A DNA stretch of 64,000 nucleotides from Chryseobacterium sp. 7. Its GTDB lineage: Bacteria; Bacteroidota; Bacteroidia; Flavobacteriales; Weeksellaceae. A program made the position numbers and the translations under genes. The DNA lies in contig NZ_RCCA01000001.1 of assembly GCF_003663845.1 (NCBI RefSeq), positions 1,984,001-2,048,000 of the forward strand, read 5' to 3'. The notes under the pieces are model-generated. The model made no database searches and had not been told where the DNA came from. It was given only the letters and a program-made list of their open reading frames with translations. Below, piece after piece: positions 26,091 through 33,927 of this stretch (its first letter is position 1; every line of letters begins with the position of its first letter).

Positions 26091-26807
26091 ATGAAACGTC
26101 TTATAGGCTTAGGTTTACTCCTTGGAATTTCTTTTTTTAAAGCACAGGAACACATTTCCAGCTTCAATGCAGTGACTCTGACCTATAAGTTTCATCCTAA
26201 ATTTTTCCTTTATGCGGAAGGGCAGATGCGTGGTAACGAAGATTATACCTACCCGGATTATTATGAAATAAAAGGGGGCTTAGGGTATAATCTTACCAAA
26301 AATCATAAACCTTTTGTAGGGCTTGGAAGATATGTGAATTATAAAGACCACAGCTTAAGCAGAGAAGAATTCAGGGTATGGCTGCAGGACGTTATTGATG
26401 TCAAAAAAGGCATCGTAAAGTTTGAAAACCGTTTCCGTGCTGAGAAGAGCTGGTTTTATGAGCCCAAAACAGATCTGACTTCCCAGAGAATGCGTTACAG
26501 ATACCGCCTGAATATAAGTGTTCCTTTAAACTCCAAAACCATCGAAAAGGGAACTGTTTTCGCTAATGCCTATGATGAGGTTTTCTTTGTAACTCCCATG
26601 AAGCCTACTTTTGCCAGAAACAGAGTCTATGGCGGTTTCGGCTATCAGATTGATGATTATTTTGGTATTGTGAGCGGATATCTTTGGCAGCGTGAATTTG
26701 AAGCAAAAGGAAACAAAAATTTACATTTTATTTATCTTGCTTTAAACATCAACATTGATGGTACAAACCACCACACAAAGACTTACGATTTCCCGGGTGC
26801 GGATTAA
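26091..26807 (+). CDS. DUF2490 outer-membrane barrel protein
   Basis: A 238-residue exported protein (signal ending FFKAQ). The pattern of alternating hydrophobic strands, FFLYAEGQMRGNEDY, FVGLGRYVNY, RFRAEKSWFYE, MRYRYRLNISVPL and a final LHFIYLALNIN strand is that of the DUF2490 family of putative outer-membrane beta barrels. Function unknown. It follows the TonB receptor and its stop codon overlaps the converging M48 gene's stop by 4 bp. Confidence 0.85.
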   Translation: MKRLIGLGLLLGISFFKAQEHISSFNAVTLTYKFHPKFFLYAEGQMRGNEDYTYPDYYEIKGGLGYNLTKNHKPFVGLGRYVNYKDHSLSREEFRVWLQDVIDVKKGIVKFENRFRAEKSWFYEPKTDLTSQRMRYRYRLNISVPLNSKTIEKGTVFANAYDEVFFVTPMKPTFARNRVYGGFGYQIDDYFGIVSGYLWQREFEAKGNKNLHFIYLALNINIDGTNHHTKTYDFPGAD

Positions 26808-28852
26808 TTCTTGTTTAAATCTGCCTGAAAATTTAGCAGCTCCAGTTTAGAAGTAAGATAATGGTCATTCAATAAGGCCTGATATTTTTCAATGACTACT
26901 GATATAGCATTTACTTCATTTTCAAGGTATTTGTCCTTATTAAAATAAATATATTCAGAGTTTACAAATTCCTGTAAGAGGGTTTTATCTTCAAGCTTTA
27001 AGCCGTCTTTATAAGCTGAATTTTCAATCAGTTCCTTAGTCTTGAGCTTAAACGGTTCTTCTGCTTTCAATAGTTTGGCTCTATGTTGTCGGATTTCTTC
27101 AAAAGGTAGTGTAACAGCCATAAACTGCAGGTATACCGTAAAATCATTAAGGCTTTTCTGGAATACATCGAACTCCCTGTCTATTACAGCAAAATTTCTA
27201 TATTTGCTAAGAAGTTCCTTCTTAATATCTTCATTGGAAAAATGATAATAATGCTGAAAAATAGCTTTATCATTTTCCAGGAGCTCTTCTTTTACTCTTT
27301 TCAGTTCACTTTCCAGTTTAGGGATAAGACCTGAGGCATCCTTTGCTTTGTATAAAGTACCGTCAAATCTGAATGTTTTTATCTCTTTCGGATAAGAGGC
27401 CAGATACTGCAGCGTCTGAATATCACCTTCTATTCCTGATTTTTCATAGACTAAAGATACTTTTTTGTCACTGAAAAAATCTTCATCATGGTGAGAAGAA
27501 GCATCAGAAATTACAGATTCAATATTTTCTATAATAGGATTGTGTCTTTCGTAATATCCATTGAAATTTGAGCTGAAGGTTTTATAGATATTATTATCCT
27601 GGTACAGTTGGATGAAAGTTTCATCCTCAATCATTTCTCCTACATTTTTGACGGTACGTAAAGTCAGGTATTTTGAGGTCATGATTTCACAGATCTTATC
27701 AAATCCACTGATGATTTCTTTGGCGTATCTGTGGTCTGTAGCTGTATTTCTGGTTTCGTTTGTTTTAATCCTTTCAATTCTTTTTAAGATATCGGGATGT
27801 GAAGTCCACTGATCTTCAATTTCTATTCTGGATTTATTATAGCGGGTAAGATCTTCAGCGTCTATTTTTGGAAGTCCGTTTACGTAAGGATGATTATTTC
27901 TTTCAGATATAATTTTCATCAAAGAAAACTGGTTGCTGTAAAGGTCTTTCGGAAGATACTTTTGATTGCTTTCAATATAAAAATTAAAAGAACTGTTAAA
28001 AGCAACATCGCTTAGTTCCAGCCTCAATAAAGATGAAGCCTGTTCCTCTGGATTCGTAATATAAGTTGAAATAGCATCTGCATGGTATTCCATTTCTCTT
28101 TGCAGCGAAGCATGATTTTTGAAAAGGAAATTAGACATACTTTTAAGAACAGACTGAAATGCATTGATAAAGCTGACAGAAATTAAACCGAAAATCTTAA
28201 AAATAGCATTCCCTCCAGAAAATTCCATGATGAAGTTTTCGTAATCTTTATTGTTATATACGGTTTCGAAAATTATTTTTTCAGCCTGATTTACATATCC
28301 GCCCACTTTCATGCTTTTTTGAGAGAAATGCCCGAACTCATGAGCCAGAATAGTTCTCAATTCTCCCACACTGGTAGTGTTGATGAGTCCAACGCCAATG
28401 GTCAGATTTTTCTTTACCGGCAAAAACATACTCCAGAAAATAGAATTATAACTTACACTGGCGTTTACATCCGGTGAAAGAAACACTTTTTGCGGAGCTT
28501 TCACTTTTGTTTCAGCTACAATTTCATCAATGATCGCAAACAGATCTGGCTGCTGAGACCTGTTAACTTCCAGTAAATGCTTTGTACTGTAATGGTTTTT
28601 TCTGAAAATGAACTTAACAAGAAATATAAACACAAAAATACCGACACTCAGGAGTCCTCCCGCTCCTAAGACTGTAAAATAATTGACAGAAATACTCAGC
28701 ACTTTTATGGCTCCATATCCTAATAAGAATACCATGAGCAAAGAAGCAAGTATAAGAATCAGATAGATCAGGAAAAAAACTGAAATGGATACAATAGCAG
28801 ATACCAGCTTAGACTGGTAAGCCGATGAAATTTTGGGTAGGTTATTAGTCAT
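26804..28852 (-). CDS. Membrane M48-family metallopeptidase
   Basis: A 682-residue protein with two N-terminal membrane segments (about 16-50 and 58-83), the zinc motif HEFGH at 171-175, and the third ligand Glu255 in EMEYHADA. This is the M48 arrangement (HtpX/Ste24-like). The long C-terminal half, after a possible hydrophobic segment near 215-240, is charged and helical and has no recognised domain. It may act in membrane protein quality control. The HD-domain gene lies 10 bp upstream, so the two may be co-transcribed. Confidence 0.9.
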   Translation of the reverse strand: MTNNLPKISSAYQSKLVSAIVSISVFFLIYLILILASLLMVFLLGYGAIKVLSISVNYFTVLGAGGLLSVGIFVFIFLVKFIFRKNHYSTKHLLEVNRSQQPDLFAIIDEIVAETKVKAPQKVFLSPDVNASVSYNSIFWSMFLPVKKNLTIGVGLINTTSVGELRTILAHEFGHFSQKSMKVGGYVNQAEKIIFETVYNNKDYENFIMEFSGGNAIFKIFGLISVSFINAFQSVLKSMSNFLFKNHASLQREMEYHADAISTYITNPEEQASSLLRLELSDVAFNSSFNFYIESNQKYLPKDLYSNQFSLMKIISERNNHPYVNGLPKIDAEDLTRYNKSRIEIEDQWTSHPDILKRIERIKTNETRNTATDHRYAKEIISGFDKICEIMTSKYLTLRTVKNVGEMIEDETFIQLYQDNNIYKTFSSNFNGYYERHNPIIENIESVISDASSHHDEDFFSDKKVSLVYEKSGIEGDIQTLQYLASYPKEIKTFRFDGTLYKAKDASGLIPKLESELKRVKEELLENDKAIFQHYYHFSNEDIKKELLSKYRNFAVIDREFDVFQKSLNDFTVYLQFMAVTLPFEEIRQHRAKLLKAEEPFKLKTKELIENSAYKDGLKLEDKTLLQEFVNSEYIYFNKDKYLENEVNAISVVIEKYQALLNDHYLTSKLELLNFQADLNKN

Positions 28853-28862
28853 GTGTGTTTTA

Positions 28863-29309
28863 TTAATATTTCTCTATCAGGTAACGATAGGCTTTCAGGT
28901 ATTTATTGAATCTTTTGATGTCTTTAGGAGTAAGCTCTCTATTTACTCTTCTGAGGTCCATATTGTCACGAAGGTCATTCATTTTTACCGCAACAGAAAG
29001 GAGGGATCTTTCTGTTCTTTTGATAAATTCATCATAATCTTCTTCAGGATCAAATTTGGTAAGACAGCTGATGGCGAAAATAATATATTCAGGAAATCCT
29101 TCAGATCTTAAATAATCAAGACTGAACTCTTGTGGATGATCTTCTACTACATCATGCAGTACTCCTACAATTTTTTCGTCCAGTGTTTTACCATAATTCA
29201 TCACACGCATTACGTGGCCAATGTATGGAGCATGGTATTTGTCGGTTTGTCCTTTATGAGCCTTATCGGCAATTTTGATTGCTTTATTCAGTAATTCTTC
29301 TTTTGTCAT
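28863..29309 (-). CDS. Small HD-domain hydrolase, (p)ppGpp-hydrolase-like
   Basis: A 148-residue stand-alone HD protein. Ligands and motifs match the SpoT/Mesh1 hydrolase core: H18 in DKAHKGQ, H32 in YIGHVMRV, H52-D53 in LHDVVED and the KMNDLRDN segment that corresponds to the KLADRLHNM of SpoT. There is no synthetase domain. It may hydrolyse (p)ppGpp or another nucleotide. A minus-strand TATTTTTG box at 29330-29337 lies about 20 bp before the ATG. Confidence 0.82.
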   Translation of the reverse strand: MTKEELLNKAIKIADKAHKGQTDKYHAPYIGHVMRVMNYGKTLDEKIVGVLHDVVEDHPQEFSLDYLRSEGFPEYIIFAISCLTKFDPEEDYDEFIKRTERSLLSVAVKMNDLRDNMDLRRVNRELTPKDIKRFNKYLKAYRYLIEKY

Positions 29310-29388
29310 TGCTAATGAAAAATAGAATACAAAAATAGAAAATGCCTTAAAAACTAAGGCATTTTTATTAAAATTATTTCAGGTGATT

Positions 29389-29724
29389 TTATGAATTGCT
29401 TTCATCCTCTACAGGTGCGTGCGGAGCATTGTTTTTTACGGATTCTATGCCATTTTCCATTCCGTTGTCAGATTCATACATCTGGCTGGTTCCTATGATC
29501 TGGCCGTTTCCAGCTTTAAGATTAAAATAACATCTGCCGTCATTGGCTTTATTTCTTTCAAACTTTAAATCTTCCTGAGCGTTGATTTTTACAGACCCGA
29601 TTCCGTTTTCGCAGGATGGCTTTGTGCTGTAACCCTGACTGGTTAAAATAACCTGTCCGTTTCCTGCCTTAAGGTTAAACTGAAAGTCTCCGTTTGTTCT
29701 TTTAGAGATGATAAATTTTCCCAT
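29389..29724 (-). CDS. YegP-like DUF1508 protein, two tandem repeats
   Basis: A 111-residue protein built of two repeats of about 50 residues, each with FNLKAGNGQxIxTSQ and ENGIxSVKxNA (first near 16-50, second near 67-100). This is the full YegP/DUF1508 pattern. Its role is unknown; homologues are small stress-associated proteins. It precedes the small exported protein gene by 17 bp in coordinates (downstream of it in transcription). Confidence 0.9.
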   Translation of the reverse strand: MGKFIISKRTNGDFQFNLKAGNGQVILTSQGYSTKPSCENGIGSVKINAQEDLKFERNKANDGRCYFNLKAGNGQIIGTSQMYESDNGMENGIESVKNNAPHAPVEDESNS

Positions 29725-29741
29725 GGTAATAGTTTTTGTGA

Positions 29742-30053
29742 TTATTTGGATGGTATTAGTTTTTTAGGATCTGCCTGAATTTTCTCTGGGGTAATGACAT
29801 TTAAAATTTTGTATTGTGAATGATCTTTTGAAGGTTCTTTCAGGGCAAGATAGATAAGGGTATCATCAGGTTTTTTTATCAGCATTTTATACAGTCCTTT
29901 TTGCTGATCTTCTTTCAAACCAAACGATCCGGATAGTTTTTCTGTCTGCAGTTTTTTTATAGTATCTGTTTTAATAAGCGATCTGAAAAGATCCTTTTTT
30001 TGAGCCGTCAGTGCGACAGAGATAAGGAGTAGGGGAAATAATATAATTTTCAT
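29742..30053 (-). CDS. Small exported protein of unknown function
   Basis: A 103-residue protein with an N-terminal signal peptide (MKIILFPLLLISVALTAQ). The mature part is Lys/Asp-rich with no cysteine and no recognised domain. It is transcribed towards the DUF1508 gene, 17 bp apart, so the two probably share a transcript. Confidence 0.7.
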   Translation of the reverse strand: MKIILFPLLLISVALTAQKKDLFRSLIKTDTIKKLQTEKLSGSFGLKEDQQKGLYKMLIKKPDDTLIYLALKEPSKDHSQYKILNVITPEKIQADPKKLIPSK

Positions 30054-30153
30054 GTGTTATTTAATTTAAAATAAAAATAATATTTTTTTTTGAATAAAAC
30101 CATTGAATATCAGGAAATTCAATGATCATGACAATAAACACGGGAAAAACAAA

Positions 30154-30176
30154 AGCGTCTCAAAAACTGAGACGCT
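30154..30176 (-). terminator. Terminator of the fad operon
   Basis: A 9-bp perfect stem (30154-30162 with 30168-30176), 5-base loop, with T-rich sequence beyond it on the minus strand, 25 bp after the acyl-CoA dehydrogenase stop. Confidence 0.85.
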
Positions 30177-30200
30177 AAATCAAATTTATGTTATTAAAGA

Positions 30201-31976
30201 CTAATAAGCTCCTTTTTCGATATAGTGAGCTGCCACTTTTTCAGTTAAAGCTACTACATTTGGATGGTTGGTATACTTTGTAAATCTTCTTAATCCGGAA
30301 AGCATCATTCTCTGCTCATCTCCTTCAGCGAAAGAAATGATTCCTTCTTTAGCGGCAGTGATGATTTTCTCAACAGCTTTGTAAAGGTTCAGCTGAGCCA
30401 TAGCTGCTTCTACAGATTCAGGAGAGAAGTGTTTCTCTGCTCTTAGTACTGCAGATTCTGCCATGTAGATCTGGTTAAGGATTTCAGAAGCATTCAGTAA
30501 TAAATGCTGCTGTTTTTCAATATCCATCATATATTTCTGAAGAGCAGCACCGGAAACCATTAAGAAAACTTTCTTAAGGTTAGCGATAATTGCTTTTTCC
30601 TCACTCATGAATTCTGAATAATCAGGAACTTCAAATGAAGGAATACCCATCAATTCTTTGCTGATGGCCATTGCAGGAGATAAAAGATCTAATTCACCTT
30701 TCATTGCTCTCTTAATAAGCATTCCTACTGCTAGCAATCTGTTGATTTCGTTGGTGCCTTCATAGATTCTTGAAATTCTTGAATCTCTCCATGCTGCTTC
30801 CATAGGAGTATCTTCAGAGAATCCCATCCCTCCGTATACCTGAATTCCTTCGTCTGCAGTGTGCTGTGCAAGATCAGAAACGAATACTTTAAGGATTGAA
30901 CATTCTACCGCGAATTCTTCAACACCTTTCAGTTCTGCTTCCTGGTGGCTTAATCCAGCTGCTACCAGTTCATCAATTTTATCCTGAACGTCTTTAGCTG
31001 CTCTGTAAGAACCTGCTTCACTTACGAAAACTCCGGTTGCCATTTCAGCAATTTTCTTTCTGATCGCTCCGAAAGTTGCAATAGAAACACCAAACTGTTT
31101 TCTCTCGTTAGAATACTGGATAGAGTGGTTTAAAATTCTTCTCTGTGCATCAAGACAAGCTGCCGCCAATTTGATACGGCCTACGTTCAATGCGTTTAAA
31201 GCGATTTTGAAACCATTGTTTCTTTCTCCTAAAAGATTTTCTACAGGAATCTTCATATCATTGAAGAAAACCTGACGTGTAGAAGAAGCACGGATACCCA
31301 ATTTGTGCTCTTCCTCACCGAAAGTTAAGCTTCCCGGATTTTCAAGTTCAGACCTGTTGATGACAAATCCTGTTATATTTTTATCATCATCAATTTTAGC
31401 GAATAATGTGAAGGTATCTGCAAATCCTGCATTAGAGATCCACATTTTCTGTCCGTTGATGATATAATGCTTTCCATCTTCGGAAAGTTTTGCTTTTGTT
31501 TTTCCTGAATTAGCATCAGAACCAGCATCCGGCTCTGTCAAACAGTAAGCTCCGAATTTTGTTCCTGCCGCTAAATCCGGAAGGTATTTTTTCTTCTGCT
31601 CTTCAGTTCCGTAAAGAACGATTGGAAGCGTACCGATACCCGTGTGTGCTCCATAAGCAGTCGCTAATGAACCTGTAGTTCCGGAAATATAATCGCAGGC
31701 AAGCATTGTTGTTACAAAGCCCATTCCAAGACCTCCATATTCTTCAGGAACTGCGATGCCCAGCATACCCATTTCTCCTAATTTACGCATTGTCTCTTCA
31801 GTAAATGCATAGTCTTTCTTCTCAAAACGTTCTTTTTGAGGAACGACCTCTCTGTCAATGAATTCTTTTGCAGAATCACGAAGCATCTTTTGCTCCTCGT
31901 TCAGTTCTTCAATACTGAAAATTTCGTTTGCAGGAATCTGTTTGATCAGGAATTCCCCTCCTTTTAATGTAGCCAT
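30201..31976 (-). CDS. Acyl-CoA dehydrogenase, long form with C-terminal extension
   Basis: FAD enzyme of the first beta-oxidation step (acyl-CoA to enoyl-CoA). In 591 residues: N-terminal helical domain, YCLTEPDAGSDA and MWISNAGFAD flavin-binding segments, QVYGGMGFSEDTPMEAAWRD, and the catalytic Glu in YEGTNEINR. An extra C-terminal domain of about 170 residues makes it longer than the ~380-residue classical enzyme and akin to VLCAD-type proteins. It is the last gene of the MarR/fad operon, 119 bp after the thiolase. Confidence 0.95.
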   Translation of the reverse strand: MATLKGGEFLIKQIPANEIFSIEELNEEQKMLRDSAKEFIDREVVPQKERFEKKDYAFTEETMRKLGEMGMLGIAVPEEYGGLGMGFVTTMLACDYISGTTGSLATAYGAHTGIGTLPIVLYGTEEQKKKYLPDLAAGTKFGAYCLTEPDAGSDANSGKTKAKLSEDGKHYIINGQKMWISNAGFADTFTLFAKIDDDKNITGFVINRSELENPGSLTFGEEEHKLGIRASSTRQVFFNDMKIPVENLLGERNNGFKIALNALNVGRIKLAAACLDAQRRILNHSIQYSNERKQFGVSIATFGAIRKKIAEMATGVFVSEAGSYRAAKDVQDKIDELVAAGLSHQEAELKGVEEFAVECSILKVFVSDLAQHTADEGIQVYGGMGFSEDTPMEAAWRDSRISRIYEGTNEINRLLAVGMLIKRAMKGELDLLSPAMAISKELMGIPSFEVPDYSEFMSEEKAIIANLKKVFLMVSGAALQKYMMDIEKQQHLLLNASEILNQIYMAESAVLRAEKHFSPESVEAAMAQLNLYKAVEKIITAAKEGIISFAEGDEQRMMLSGLRRFTKYTNHPNVVALTEKVAAHYIEKGAY

Positions 31977-32095
31977 ATATTATTTTGTTTTTATAACGAT
32001 TAATCATTTTGTATAGGTGTATTCATGTAAAATGTATTAATGATTTTAATTTGGATTTCATGAATACATTTTACGTAAATACATCAGTACATTTT

Positions 32096-33274
32096 TTAAA
32101 GTAGCTCAAAAATAGAAGCCGCACCTTGTCCTGTTCCTACACACATAGAAACCATTCCGTATTTGTTACCGCGTCTTCTCATTTCGTCAAGAAGTTGAAC
32201 AGTAAGTTTCGTTCCTGTACATCCAAGTGGGTGCCCAAGAGCGATAGCTCCTCCGTTTACGTTTAAGATATCAGGGTTTAGTCCTAATTCTTTCTTGATA
32301 GCCACTGATTGAGAGGCGAAAGCTTCGTTAAGCTCGATCAAGTCAATATCTTTTAATTCTAAACCTGCCTGTTTCAAAGCTTTTGGAATAGCATAGATGG
32401 GACCCATTCCCATGATTCTTGGTTCTAATCCGGCAGCAGCATAAGCTACTAATCTTGCTTCAGGCTCCAGTCCTAATTCTTTTACCATTTCCTCACTCAT
32501 TACCATTACGAAAGCTGCTCCATCACTCATTTGAGAAGAGTTTCCGGCAGTTACGCTTCCTCCGTTGGCAAATACAGGTCTTAATTTTGCTAAACCAGCT
32601 AAAGAAGTATCTGCTCTAGGCCCTTCATCTACTGAAAAATCAAACTTTTTAGTCTGCATTTTCTGGTTTTCGTCCAGAAAATTATATTCTACAGGAATCG
32701 AAACAATCTGGTTGGCAAATTTTCCTTCCTGATTCGCTTTTAAAGCTTTCATATGAGATTCAAAAGCAAACTGATCCTGTTCTTCTCTTGTAATATTATA
32801 TTGTTTTGCAACTTCTTCCGCAGTATAACCCATTCCCCAATAGTAATCAGGGTTTGTTTTTGCGATATCCGTTTCAGGAACTGGCTTATAACCTCCCATC
32901 GGAATGTATGACATAGATTCAGTACCACCCGCGATGATACAGTCTGCCATACCAGCCTGGATTTTTGCAGAAGCAATAGCAATCGCTTCACTTCCTGAAG
33001 CACAGTATCTGTTCACGGTTACTCCCGGAACTTTATCGGTATTTAACCCCATCAAAGAGATCAGACGTGCAACGTTCAGCCCTTGTTCAGCTTCTGGCAT
33101 TGCATTTCCTACGATAAGGTCGTCAATTCTGTTTTTATCTAATTGTGGTAGCTCAGCCATTAATTTTTCAATAACGGTAGCCGCCATTACATCAGGTCTT
33201 GTAAATCTTAAACTTCCTTTTGGAGCTTTTCCAACGGCAGTTCTGAACCCTTTTACTATGTATGCTGTTTTCAT
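32096..33274 (-). CDS. fadA: Acetyl-CoA C-acyltransferase (thiolase), beta-oxidation
   Basis: A 392-residue thiolase that cleaves 3-ketoacyl-CoA. The acyl-accepting Cys91 lies in NRYCASGSEA, the GHPLGCTG His motif and the second Cys in MCVGTGQG are present, and NEAFA is conserved. The gene lies between the acyl-CoA dehydrogenase and, across an inserted RAYT unit, the dehydrogenase/hydratase, which makes a degradative role more likely than a biosynthetic one. Confidence 0.95.
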   Translation of the reverse strand: MKTAYIVKGFRTAVGKAPKGSLRFTRPDVMAATVIEKLMAELPQLDKNRIDDLIVGNAMPEAEQGLNVARLISLMGLNTDKVPGVTVNRYCASGSEAIAIASAKIQAGMADCIIAGGTESMSYIPMGGYKPVPETDIAKTNPDYYWGMGYTAEEVAKQYNITREEQDQFAFESHMKALKANQEGKFANQIVSIPVEYNFLDENQKMQTKKFDFSVDEGPRADTSLAGLAKLRPVFANGGSVTAGNSSQMSDGAAFVMVMSEEMVKELGLEPEARLVAYAAAGLEPRIMGMGPIYAIPKALKQAGLELKDIDLIELNEAFASQSVAIKKELGLNPDILNVNGGAIALGHPLGCTGTKLTVQLLDEMRRRGNKYGMVSMCVGTGQGAASIFELL

Positions 33275-33309
33275 TTTTTTTGTTTAATTAAATTGTTTTA
33301 AGAATTTTT

Positions 33310-33374
33310 GCCTCGTAGAGGTGTAAACTGTTCATAGATCTTTGTTTTTGCTTTTTGTGGAGCTCCGTAGGAGC
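33310..33374 (+). repeat. Two REP hairpins, left side of RAYT gene
   Basis: Hairpin CCTC-GTA-GAGG at 33311-33321 and hairpin GCTCC-GTA-GGAGC at 33362-33374. Each is followed on its 3' side by CTGTT (33328-33332 and 33378-33382). The right-hand pair at 33859-33921 has the same design in opposite orientation. Confidence 0.85.
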
Positions 33375-33380
33375 GATCTG

Positions 33381-33845
33381 TTAATCATTAATCCATTCAA
33401 ATAAATATTTTGGATCGTATTCTATCTCAAACTTTGACATAAAATCCAGATATTCTTCTCTAAAAGATTTCTTTTTATGATGTTCTTCCTGATTTAAAAT
33501 ATATTTTACAACGGAATCAACACTGCTTTTAGAATAAGAAAAAGCTCCATACCCTTCCTGCCAATTGAATTTTCCATTAATCCATCCTTTTTCATTAATG
33601 AATTTTGAAGAACCCGCTTTAATATCTCTTACTAAATCTGAAACCGAAAGTGTCGGATTCATACTTACAAGAATATGTACATGGTCCGGCATTGCAAAAA
33701 CTGCGAATAATTTTTGGTTTCTATTGGAAACAATACCTGTAATAAACTGATGTAATTCTTCTCTGTTTTCTTTTGAAATCAGATTTTGTCTTCCTTTTAC
33801 AGCGAAAACAATTTGAATATAAATCTGAGTGTAGGTATTGGCCAT
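33381..33845 (-). CDS. REP-associated tyrosine transposase (RAYT, Y1/IS200-like)
   Basis: A 154-residue Y1 single-strand transposase of the HUH class. It has the HUH motif as DHVHILV (His55, His57), the NWQEGYGAFS block, and the likely catalytic Tyr115 in VVKYILNQEEHH. It has no partner tnpB. REP hairpins flank it on both sides, which is the mark of a domesticated RAYT that acts on REP sequences rather than of a free IS200. The gene is intact and codirectional with the fad genes. Confidence 0.9.
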   Translation of the reverse strand: MANTYTQIYIQIVFAVKGRQNLISKENREELHQFITGIVSNRNQKLFAVFAMPDHVHILVSMNPTLSVSDLVRDIKAGSSKFINEKGWINGKFNWQEGYGAFSYSKSSVDSVVKYILNQEEHHKKKSFREEYLDFMSKFEIEYDPKYLFEWIND

Positions 33846-33858
33846 AATTAGCAGGTCG

Positions 33859-33921
33859 CCTCTACGAGGCTTTCCAATTTTTAAAATTATTCATGCTATT
33901 AACAGTTCGCTCCTACGGAGC
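33859..33921 (-). repeat. Two REP hairpins, right side of RAYT gene
   Basis: CCTC-TAC-GAGG at 33859-33869 and GCTCC-TAC-GGAGC at 33909-33921. Read on the minus strand these are the same hairpins as on the left, followed by CTGCT and CTGTT tags. The second lies 7 bp before the stop codon of the dehydrogenase/hydratase gene in plus coordinates. Confidence 0.85.
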
Positions 33922-33927
33922 TTCCTA

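Larger units (their letters stand above)
33310..33921. mobile_element. REP-RAYT unit inserted in the fad operon
   Basis: A RAYT/IS200-like transposase gene flanked by two REP hairpins on each side, the left pair on plus and the right pair on minus, all with a CTGTT-type tag pointing towards the gene. The unit fills the whole gap between fadA and the dehydrogenase/hydratase gene without interrupting either. Confidence 0.8.

Noticed and set aside
33310..33921. An IS200/IS605 element that disrupts the fad operon
   Set aside because: Neither neighbouring gene is broken, no tnpB is present, and the flanking hairpins are REP-like; a RAYT unit fits better.
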